NCBI GenBank assembly: GCA_032358165.1
Contig: JAALGY010000008.1
Span: forward strand, 2,170,001-2,234,000
DNA: 64,000 nt
Direction: 5' to 3'
Source: Diplosphaera chodatii
Taxonomy: Eukaryota > Chlorophyta > Trebouxiophyceae > Prasiolales > Stichococcaceae
Numbering within the stretch: the first letter of the stretch is position 1; each line of letters starts with the position of its first letter. This document shows positions 26,407-36,500 of the stretch, in pieces. The notes beneath the pieces are model-generated. The model had not been told where the DNA came from. It made no database searches and was given only the letters and a program-made list of their open reading frames with translations. Both the position numbers and the translations under genes were made by a program.

Positions 26407-29400
26407 ATGTCGACATCACTGCTGCCAGGGCTCGTTCACGCGCCATCGTGTCGCATGGCTCTCAGGCCATTTACATCATGCAATGCTCAGCTCAGGTGCA
26501 GACCGCATCTGTCCACCGCGGCAGCAGCCCGACGCCAGTGTAGTAACTTGAGCGGGCGTGCGGCACAGACAGCACCACGGCAGCGTGTCGTGGTCTTTGC
26601 CAGTGCCGAGGGCAACCCCGAGGTGCGAGATGGCAGATGCGTCTTGCACTCGGGGCAGTCGAGCTTGCGGTTTACTGCAAATCCTGGTGTCTCAGCGGCG
26701 TGGTGACGTCCTGCTGCGACACTCAAGCTCGTCAAACCATGCTCTGTCGCGAGCTCGCCACTGCCGACCGGAGTGCCAGCCACTGGGCTGGCTTCTACCC
26801 AGTGCTGCGCGATCAGCACCATGTGCAGCTCTCGAGCAGGCAGCGTTGAGGCTCTCCTGTGGCACACAGAGCACCCAAGTGGTCAGCAAGGCAGGCTGAG
26901 GGCACAATCTGCTTGCTTTGCAAGCAATTGCTGACGTGTGACAGCATGCATTGCGCAGGGCAGGCGCAAGGTGGTTGCAGTTCTCCCGCCAGGTGCGCCG
27001 AATCAATACGTTTTGAGATGGTTTCATGTTGCTGCATTGCAGAACCTGCGCTGCCTGCAGCCTGGCAGTGTAGCTCGTTATCATGCACTGATCCCACTGC
27101 GGCATGTGCTAATGGCAATCAGATTTGCTAATGCGTGAACACCCGACCGCAGGTGGAGATGCAAGCAAGGACTCCAACTAGTGAGTTTGTGCAGGCGTCG
27201 TCGAGGACTGTCAGCTGCTGTTGGTCCTCTTGCTTGTATCAGACGAGCGGTTGCTTGATCGAGAGGAGTTCTTGAGACTGACTGTGCACTTGCCTCAGCA
27301 CCTGCTGCGTGGAGAATGCTCTGAACCTCCGGGAGTTTCTGGAGGGAAAGGACTGTGAGCTGATCGTCACTGACTCCAAAGAGGGCAACGACTCGGGTGC
27401 GCACTCATACATGGCTGCGTCCGCGCAGCACTGCCTGCACGTCTGCGCTGCAGTTGAGATGCCATGCAGTCGGTCGAGGGCCGTCCCATGCACGCTGGCA
27501 TGCCGGTAGGCGAGTACGATGTGGGCAGGTGTGTCATCTGCTACCGCAGAGCTGGAGAAGCACCTGGCAGATGCCGAGATCATCATCACGACGCCGTTCC
27601 ATCCGGCGTATCTGACCAAGGAGCGGCTGCAGCGCGCCAAGAAGCTGCAGCTGGCGCTGACGGCAGGTGAGCCCGCAGGGCTGCAGAGCTCTGGTGCCGT
27701 GGCAGGCCTACGGAGCTGTGTGCTGGGCTCACAGCGCCACTGCACGTTGCTGGCGTCAGCCAAACGTGATGCTACCTTCGGGGTATTGCACTTGAGCTTC
27801 TCAGTGTGAAACCATCATGACGCCGGACATGTTATGCAGGCATCGGCAGTGATCATGTGGACCTGGAGGCAGCAGCGGAGAGCAACCTGACGGTGGCAGA
27901 GTGCACAGGCACGCGCAGACCCGTGGTGCTCCGGTGCAACATGCATCGCACCTGCAGAAGCTATAGTGACCAGGCCTTCGGGCAGGCAGTCAGCTAGTCT
28001 GACCTGTTGCGCATCTTGAAAGGCCATTTGTTAGATGTCCGTCGGCGCCTGCGCAGGCAGCAACACGGTGTCGGTGGCGGAGGACGAGGTGATGCGCATC
28101 CTGCTGCTCATGCGCAACTTCCTGCCCGCGCACGAGCAGTCCAAGAACGGCGAGGTGGGTGCATCAGACCATATTGCCTGAAGTTGTTGTGCTCATGTCG
28201 ACGATTGGTTGCTCCTGATACACACGTTGAGGAATTTGCACAATGGTCAGTGTGGGAACCTCGACGCACACCTTCGATCCAGTGCTCACTCCGCGCCGCG
28301 CTGTTGGCCCTTGGCAGTGGGACGTGCCCAAGGTGGCGGGCAAGAGCCGCGACCTGCAGGGCAAGCACGTTGGGTCGCTGGGCGGCGGCGCGATCGGCTC
28401 CCTGGTTATGGAGCGCCTCAAGGTGGAACACACCGCAAATCTCGCATATAGACAAGATAGGAGGGTGGACGACGACAGAGCACCTGCATCCAGGCAGTCC
28501 TGTTGTGTGGCACAGCTTCCCTGCACAGAAGTGCAACAGGCGGTTTTCGGCTTCCGACGTCAGCTGAGCGTCCTCGTATGGTGATCCCGCAGCCGTTCGG
28601 CATCACGGGCAGCTACCTGGACCGGAAGGAGAGCCCAAAAATGGAGGAGCTGGGCTTCGAGCTGGTCAAGGACCTGGACGACTTCCTGCCCAAGTGTGAC
28701 GTGGTGAGTGTTTACAGTGCTGGCAGACACACAATAGTAGCTATGCTCTGCAGTCTGGTCACCTCACGAACGGTGCACTATGCCGTCATCTCATTCATAG
28801 CGTGCCCTGTTTGGACAACTGCGATTGACGCTAAGGAGTGCCTGGCTCTGCTGCAGGTGACCGTCAATGTGCCGCTGACCAAGAGCACGCGTGGCATGAT
28901 CGACTCGGCCGCCATCAAGAAGATGAAGAAGGGCGCCTATCTGGTGACCTACACAACCCTTGTCCTGGCCTTTGGTATGCATCCCAGAACCTCCTGTTGG
29001 ACACTGCCGCTGGATGGCATCTGGCAGGGCTGGAAGGTAGATGCAGGCCGAGATGCATGCTACCTGCAGGTCAACAATGCGCGGGGCGCCATCGTGGACC
29101 AGGACGCTGTGGTGGAGGCCCTGGAGTCAGGGCAGCTCGGCGGCTACTCAGGTGTGTATCACACCCGTGGGTTTCTTTACCGCCCTGCATATGCTGAAGT
29201 TTCTAACTTCGGTCATAACACGGGCGGCACCCTACCGCTGGTCCGAGGGCTTGCCACCATGGTGTGACATTGCATCATGAAGGTTGCAACACGCGCTTGA
29301 GATATCTGGCACGGTAAGCAGTCCCGACCTTTGTGTTCGCAGGCGATGTGTGGCCGCAGCAGCCGGCTCCAGAGGATCATCCGTGGCGTACGATGCCCAA

Positions 29401-29995
29401 TAACGGTGACACATGCTTATGGCCAGTCAGAGCTGCCTGTTGATTGCAAGCATACAGTGTTCTGCTGTATGATCTGCACACTCACCCGCACACTTGCAGT
29501 CTAGCAGCTGGTACCCTGCTCATGCCTGAGAAGCATTACTAAACAACCGCCTGATCACCACATCATGTGAAGATCATGTGTTTTTGTGTGCAGCCATGAC
29601 ACCGCACACATCCGGCACCACGCTAGATGCGCAGGTGTGGTGAAAATCAGCCCGCGTGTTGTTGCAACCGTCTTCCCTCAGTGTGACATGTGCGACATGC
29701 CCTGCTGATGCTTCTGTGTGCCCGTAACATGGCACCGACACTGTACCGACCACTGTTGTGCAGTGTGAACTATGACGCACAGTCCAGAAGGATGTGAAGC
29801 CACACACAGTTGTCGCCAGTCAGCTTGTTACACCCTGTTGCTGTCAGCCCCACTCGTGTGTTGCATGCACCGACGCTGCAGGCGCGGTACCAGGAGGGCG
29901 TGCAGACGATGCTGGAGCAGTACTTCAACGGCGAGGCCTTTGAGGAGAGCAACTACATCGTGCGGGAGGGCGAGCTGGCGCCGCAGTACAAGTAG
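26407..29995 (+). CDS. FDH: NAD-dependent formate dehydrogenase
   Basis: Oxidises formate to CO2 with NAD+. D-isomer 2-hydroxyacid dehydrogenase fold. Well-fixed exons: about 27309-27396, 27550-27666, 27840-27908, 28057-28154, 28318-28422, 28593-28703, 28857-28943, 29070-29151, 29343-29405, 29594-29634 and 29882-29995. Diagnostic stretches: [72 protein letters not shown], the Rossmann loop [23 protein letters not shown] with the substrate arginine, [15 protein letters not shown], and [19 protein letters not shown] with the catalytic His. The intron at 27909 has a GC donor; phase requires it. The first exon proposed here (26407 to about 26622) encodes a Ser/Arg/Ala-rich leader ending [12 protein letters not shown], typical of an organelle transit peptide. 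How it reaches the 27309 exon is unresolved. Stop TAG at 29993-29995. Confidence 0.92.
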
Positions 29996-30882
29996 TGCAG
30001 TACCACACGACAGGAGCATTGCACAGGAGCACCGCGGATCTGCTCAGAGGCTTCAATGGCGAACAGCGTCATGCGCCTACACATCACCAATGGGCGGCTG
30101 CACACTTGACGCAGCCGTTTCGGCCGCGACTGGTCGATTCGGCCAGCTTCAGCGTTCCACTCTGAAGATAACATGACGCTACAGGCTTTGCTGGTATCAA
30201 GCAGGCATAATGTGCAGTGCTTGCAGACAGCTTGGATGCTGTACAATCCCAGACATCCTCAGCAGCACATAAGTTGGCCAGCAGATTCGTAGTGTTTTTG
30301 AGGTACGAACAGATCATAAGGGCAACACATCGCGGCAACATCAGCCGTCAGCTGTTAGGTCTAAATCAGGTGGGCTACCAACTATTGAATAGCCTTAATG
30401 CATCGGCGCTGTGCTACGTTTCACCAATATGTACTACCTAATCAAAATTGGTCGTTGTCTGCCCCAGCAACAAATCACTGAAAGCTCACAACAGTGTTTG
30501 TCAGTGCCAGTGTCACGATCTGTATTCCCCAGTCCTGCGCTGCATACACACAATTTGCAAACCACAACCGAAGGCATGCATGCTGCCTACCCAGGTGCCT
30601 GCCGTAACCTCCTGCGATACCAGTGATGCTTGCACAAACCAACTGCCTAAACATGCGCACAGTACAGAATACTCGGCCTGCTTCTATTCCCTACAGCTGA
30701 TGCTCTACTGCTCTGAGCCAGCAGACGGCCTTCCGAGCATCTATACTAGGCACAGCGTCTGCTGTACGCAACTAGCTGCAAACCAGCATCTTCAAGGATG
30801 TGCTGACCAATGCTCCAGCTGTTCTCTCTTCACGAAGCCGCATACAGACTGTAGTGTTTCGCCACAGAGTGGTTACTCAAAG
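29996..30882. other. Convergent intergenic region FDH / mannanase
   Basis: About 890 bp between two convergent stop codons. It is lower in GC than the genes and should hold both 3' UTRs. No gene seen. Confidence 0.6.
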
Positions 30883-32586
30883 CTATGGCACGACGCCATT
30901 CCCAGTCCTGCCAGCCGCCGCAACATCGCTGCAGGCCTTGCCGCCTTTGCACCCGCAGCGGCCGCATGTTGTCTGGCAGTACCCGTACGGCCGGCCGGAT
31001 GCGGGCGCCTGGATGTTGGGCCGGCAGCACGACCCCGCAGCTTTGATGGAGGCGCAGGTGCGGCCGGGGTACGCCACGTCGGTGCACTTGCATGTGACCT
31101 TCCAAGGGTTGGGCGCGCCCACCACCCTGCCATTCTGGTACGCAAACTCCCGCATGACGGTGTTGCCGCCAGCGTTGCCGTAGGCGAAGTCGTACCCTTC
31201 GTCGTTTCCTAACGTGGGCCAGACCTCCCAGACCACTGAGCCCGCAAGGCCGCTGACGGTGGCGAACCCGAGGTGGCTCTGGAAGAGTAGATCACGGTTC
31301 ATGTAGGCTCGCGGGGTGCCATACTCCTCGAACAGCAGCGGCTTGTTGGCGGCAGCCGCCAATGCCGCACGATCAGCAATCACATTCTCGTTGACCCAGG
31401 TGCCTGGCTTGGGAACCTGCCAGTTGTAGGGGTACACATGGAGCGTCAGGAAGTCGAAGTACGGGTTGTACAGCATCCTGTTGAAGTCCTCACCTTTGAG
31501 GCCTGTGTTCATCCAGTTGCGGAAGGGGTATGAAATGTCCGCATACTGGTCATACCGGCCCTTCACCCTGTAGCCTTCGTTCCCAGAGGTGACCATCTGC
31601 TTGACCTTGCAGGCAGTCTTCAGGTACCCCGCCATCTCCCGCTGCCATCTATCTAGCATGTCTCCAGGCTGCTTCTTCTGGTTGATCTCGATGTTGTCCC
31701 GCGTGTGGCACTCGTTGCACAGCTCCCAGGCGAAGACGGTGGGGTCGTCAGCATATTTGCGGCCGCTGCGTGTGTTGACCCTTAGTGTGATGGCCCTCAT
31801 CCATTGCTTGAAGTAGTTGCGGATGCCCAGGTGCGTGTAAAAGTTCTCAGGCGCTTTCCCAGCCCCCAAGGCGCTGTTGACATAGAACTGGACACCCCCA
31901 AAGTCGTCCCAAAAGTTCACCAGAACCGGAATGAGGCGGATACCGATTCTGCCGGCCGCGTAAAAGCAGTAGTCGATGCGCCGCAGCGCCGTCTCTGAAT
32001 ACTTGCCGAATGTCGGCTGCGTGGGGTACCGCACGGGTGTCTTGCTCTTGTAGCCGTCAATACCAATGAATACCCGGATCACACGCACTCCGTTCTGCCA
32101 ATGAACTCGCAGCATCTGATCTAGCTGCGCCTCCGTGAACTTCTCAACCTGGATCATGTTGTACCAGGATGTGCCCGTGGGCCAGAAGTCCTTGCCGCCG
32201 TAGCTGAAGCGCCGGCCGTTGGGGCGTACAAACCCGGCGTTGGCTGCGATCGCCTTGAATGCCACCGTAGCGGTGCGGCTGTTGGCGGCTGTCATCAGCG
32301 CTGGCAGGGTGGCGTTGCTGGTGCTGCCCGGGCTGATGGCGAAGGTACTGCTGTCGGTGCTGGGCGGCCCGACGGGCACGCTGCCGAACTCTGGGTGGGA
32401 CGCCAGCAGGGCGGTGTCGACCGGAATGCCTGCCGCCTGCGCTTTAGCGGCGCCCTTCGCGCCGGCGCTGCCCGCTGCGGCGGTGGCTGCCGCCACCTGA
32501 ATGGCGGTGCCCGCTGCTGCTACAACATCCGACGCCGCTGCGGCCAGCAGGGTGAGCAGCAGCACGCACAGCCGGCCCGGCTGCAT
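30883..32586 (-). CDS. Secreted GH5 endo-beta-mannanase with C-terminal ShKT-like domain, no introns
   Basis: Single uninterrupted reading frame of 567 codons from the ATG at 32586 (the frame stays open upstream but has no earlier ATG) to TAG at 30883. The N-terminus is a signal peptide (GRLCVLLLTLLAAAASDVVA) followed by an Ala-rich linker. The catalytic domain starts near residue 115 (FWPTGTSWYNMIQVEKF) and matches plant/fungal GH5_7 endo-1,4-beta-mannanases: WELCNEC with the acid/base Glu near residue 291, and LLFEEYGTPR with the nucleophile Glu near 419. After VVWEVWPTLGNDEGYDFAYG comes a cysteine-rich tail (about residues 485-550) with the spacing C-x-D...C...CC...C...TCGRCGC of a ShKT domain. 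It probably acts outside the cell on mannan, in food, the cell's own wall or an algal matrix. Every other sizeable gene here is heavily interrupted, which makes its structure exceptional. Confidence 0.9.
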   Translation of the reverse strand: MQPGRLCVLLLTLLAAAASDVVAAAGTAIQVAAATAAAGSAGAKGAAKAQAAGIPVDTALLASHPEFGSVPVGPPSTDSSTFAISPGSTSNATLPALMTAANSRTATVAFKAIAANAGFVRPNGRRFSYGGKDFWPTGTSWYNMIQVEKFTEAQLDQMLRVHWQNGVRVIRVFIGIDGYKSKTPVRYPTQPTFGKYSETALRRIDYCFYAAGRIGIRLIPVLVNFWDDFGGVQFYVNSALGAGKAPENFYTHLGIRNYFKQWMRAITLRVNTRSGRKYADDPTVFAWELCNECHTRDNIEINQKKQPGDMLDRWQREMAGYLKTACKVKQMVTSGNEGYRVKGRYDQYADISYPFRNWMNTGLKGEDFNRMLYNPYFDFLTLHVYPYNWQVPKPGTWVNENVIADRAALAAAANKPLLFEEYGTPRAYMNRDLLFQSHLGFATVSGLAGSVVWEVWPTLGNDEGYDFAYGNAGGNTVMREFAYQNGRVVGAPNPWKVTCKCTDVAYPGRTCASIKAAGSCCRPNIQAPASGRPYGYCQTTCGRCGCKGGKACSDVAAAGRTGNGVVP

Positions 32587-33579
32587 GGTGGGCTGCGGCA
32601 GCGTGCGGCTGCGACCCCAGACAGTGGGGCCTTGACCCACAGCCTGCGCTTGCACCGGTGAGGCGGTGCCTCGCCTGACGCGTAGCAGCAGGTTCGTCAA
32701 CGCGACCGTATGACTGACACAATGCTGCGCTGGTGAACGCAACAGCCAAGACTAACTACGACGCTGCTTGAATTCAACGCCGCTGCCTGTGACTGTGGTT
32801 GAGAAATCTCCGGCTGCGCCACAGCAAGCCGCTTGTTAACACGTAGTAGCGCATGCACCATGTGCCTGCACCCGGCTAGGTGAGAACCGCGGCGGATGTG
32901 GCTGCCGAAGATATCTGGTTCCACAGTGTGATAGATCACTGAAGGCTACGCTTGCAGAGCGAAGATGAGTCACTGCACGCACTCAGGGGATGCTCGAGCT
33001 GCAGTGTCCCAGCTGGCGTCAGCTCATGCCACGTGCGAACCCTAAACCGGTGCCGACACAAGATTACGTGGGACCAAGTCTTCACTGTTGGTGCTTTGCA
33101 CCCTGTGCAGACACCGGGCGCTGCGCTGCTGCGTGGTGTGGTACAATCTGCGCATACTATTGCATGTTATGCATATTAATATGACACCAGGGACGCTCCA
33201 TCGCCAGCATTGTTGCACGACAAATGGCTCCAGACGGATCACGCAGCTTTCACAGTCGCTGCAGCATAGCCGCAGGTAAGCCACCTTGCTTGGCACACGA
33301 TCGGATGATCGAACATGGTCAGTCGATGCAGTACTCCATTGCACATTAAGAGCTTTCAACTGGCCTGATAGCTTGCTCCTGCGAGTGGCTGATCAGCCTG
33401 CGAGATCACAGGCGAAGCTGTCACCTTGACCATCAACAAGCTGCCAGCTGTAGTCGTCGCGCTGCAACATGCTGACTGTTGCTGCTATGGCGCATTTGCT
33501 GGGTACTGGCCAGACATCATGTTTGCATGGCGCTTCACATGCTGTGAGCATCGTATAAGAGGCCACATGCTGCTGCCTG
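32587..33579. promoter_or_regulatory. Divergent intergenic region mannanase / GWD
   Basis: About 1 kb between the mannanase ATG and the first recognisable GWD exon. It must contain the mannanase promoter and probably the GWD promoter and a short first exon with its ATG. A single CCCTAAACC motif lies at about 33039-33047. No other gene seen. Confidence 0.4.
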
Positions 33580-36500
33580 CAGAGTCAGGCCCTCGGCGCC
33601 ACCGGCGCCCAGAACGCTCACACATGGCGGCCGCCGGCCGCAGCGGCTGCGGCAGCAGGCTCCGCGTCTGGCGGCGGCAGCAGCGGCGGTGGCAACGCAG
33701 GCGGCCCGCGCACCCGGCGTGGCCAGGGAGCAGCTGTCGTTTGAGCGCTACGATGGGCCTGGCATCACCGTGGAGGTGTCGCTGGCTGGCGGCTGCTACC
33801 AGGTGAGCTGCCGCGTTGCATGGGCTACAGGGGATGCCCACCGCCAGCCGCTGCTCAGGCTGTCCCGACTGTCAATTCAACTTATTTCCAGTTGCGTGCG
33901 TGCGTTCATGTGCATGATTGGCAGCATCGTGCCGACCTGCTATGCTTATGCGCTGCTCAGTTGCAGAAGCTGCGACCGAGCCCAAGCATGCGCTGATCTG
34001 TGGTTTGCATGTACGGTGACGTCCGGATGCCTGTTTGGCAGGTGAGCATCGTGGCAGAGCGGCAGCGGCCCATGGTGCTGCATTGGGCGATCAACGACTG
34101 GCAGCTGCCGCCGGCGGAGGCCCAGCCCGCGGGCACTGTGCAGGCAAGCAGCCCTCGCTCCCTGGCAGCTGATCACTGCCTCAATCCTCAGCGACAGCCA
34201 CCCAAGCTGCACCGGCTGCTGCCCGCGTGCACTGTGCTGTATAAGCCTCAGCATGCATGGCACTGCAATCGGGAGACGTGCCTGCTGACCTCGCAGATTG
34301 ATGACAAGGCGGTGCAGACGCCCTTTGAGGGGAATGCGCGTGTGAACTTGTCATTCCCAGAGGTGCGTGCAGACTCAAAGGCTGGGAGAAAGCTTTCAGG
34401 CAATGCGTGCATAAGACGATTTACGTGCACGCAGCTACGCTGCACAAAGAGAAGGACATCATGAAAGATCTGCCCAGGGCGCGCAGGCGGGCTGCCCGAA
34501 GCGCGTGGTGTTCGTGCTGAAAGAGACGGAGCCGGAGGCCTGGATCAGCAACGGTGGCGACTTCTCGGCGTACCTCAAGCCGCCGGGGGTCGATGAAGTC
34601 GTGGACAGGGTATGAGGGCGTACAGCATTGTTTGACATACACTGCATCGGACTGAACAGAGCACGACACGACGCGCGTGACGCGCAAAGCAAAAGAGTGG
34701 TGCAACTGTTTTAGAGTTGCGAACGGTATTCTGTGCCCTGTCGTCACGCTGCAGGTCCTGGGCATCGAGGGCAGCGACGGCCACTGGAGCCTGGTATCGC
34801 GGCTCATGCTGGCCAACGAGGTGCTGGACGCTGCGGATGCCGCTGGTAGGGCTTATAGCCAATCACCTGTCAGACGCTGACCGTCTGATAGAGCTGCACG
34901 AGCTCCTGGTGTGATGCTTAGTCTTCACACGGGCAGGTGTGGTGCCTGCAAAGCCCTGGCCGGGTTCCTGATGCAAGTCCTGTGCTGCCGACAGGCCCAG
35001 TCGGCATGGCATTCATCGCGACGTGGCTGCGGCTGAGCAGCAACAAGCAGCTGACGTGGTACCGCAAGTCGGCGCGCCAGGGCAAGGACATCGCGCACTC
35101 GCAGAAGGTGTTGGCGCAGCGCATGGCCGACAAGGTGAGCAACACAGGCATCCAGATAATCCGGCTCCCCTCACTTACCCAATCAATATGGAGCAACTTG
35201 CGACAGTCTTCGGCAGGGGCCAGTGACCATTTCTCACCAGCCGTAGTAGACTGCCGCGCCCAGCAGGGCAACGCCGCCTGATGGGGCTGCCAATCTGCCT
35301 TCGTCCCATTGCCGATCTGCTGCCGCCGCTATTGGCTTAGGCTCGCGGCGCTAAGGACCCGACCTGCCGCCGGCTCGCACGGCTGGCGCTGGCGGGGCTG
35401 CCCCGCGGCGGCGGCGACGGCGACGCCATCCGCCTGGGGATCCTCAACATCATGCGGGAGCACGGCATCCGGGAGGGCCACCGCCCGGTGCGGCCTGTCA
35501 GTGGGGTCCTTGCTTGCGAATCTTGCTTGCGACGATGTGTCTCACCCTGATGCTGTTGGGCTGTGCACTGGCTTCTGCACAACTTGTGTGCGTGCTACCA
35601 ATGGCTTGTGTGCTCGACAGCATGGCAGGCTCAGTGGCAGGAAATGGGTGTATTGTGTCACCCACCACCTGATGGTGGCACCGCATGCTTGCAGGGCATC
35701 GAGTGCAAGTTCATCGAGCAGTGGCACCAGAAACTGGTGCGCTGCAGTGCTGGCCGGTCTGCTTCATCGCGCTCACGTCACATGCGTAGTTTCTGCCCCT
35801 GCCCGAGGCCGCTCATCCTGCATCCTGCCTCCCCTGCGCTGCAGCACCAGAACACGAACCCCGAGGACATCACCATCTGCCAGGCGTACATCGCGTTCCT
35901 GGAGTCTGGCAACATGGACGACTTCTGGCGTGTGGCCTGGGACAACGGCCAGATCACCCGGGAGACGCTCGCCGCTATGGACCAGGTGTGTGCCATCGAG
36001 CTCCTCTGCTGGGCACACACCTGAATCCTGACCTCTCCTCACAATTTTCCGCATGGACGCCAGGCCAGTTTGAAAAACAGCCACCCTCGTGCCAGACGAC
36101 TGCAGATGTGCATCAGTTTGCGCTGTGTCAGAGCTTGCAGCCTGCAAAGTTGCCACTGCGGCCCAGCCTGCATCACCCGCCACAGTGCCCTCGGTTATGC
36201 TAATTGTGGTGTACGTGTCTGCGTGCGCAGCCCATCACGGCGGACCCGCTGCACCTGCCGCAGCTGACGGGCGCCATGAAGCACTACCTGTGGATCCTGA
36301 AGATCACGCACGGCGGCGCGGATTTAGACGGAACCCTGGAGATGGCCAAGGGCGCGCTGGACCCCGACCTGCAGTGTGTCTCTACTACAACTACATAGTA
36401 CTTTGTTATATGCAACTGAGTATGAACAGCACGGCGGCGCGGATTTAGACGGAATCCTGGAGATGGCGAATGGCGCGCTGGACCCCGACCTGCAGTGCGT

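Noticed and set aside
32587..32742. Longer N-terminus for the mannanase starting at 32742
   Set aside because: The earlier start is TTG, not ATG. The ATG at 32586 begins a textbook signal peptide.
36430..36500. Second GWD exon copy as a normal included exon
   Set aside because: Including it after the first copy would shift the frame (phase 2 donor to phase 0 acceptor).
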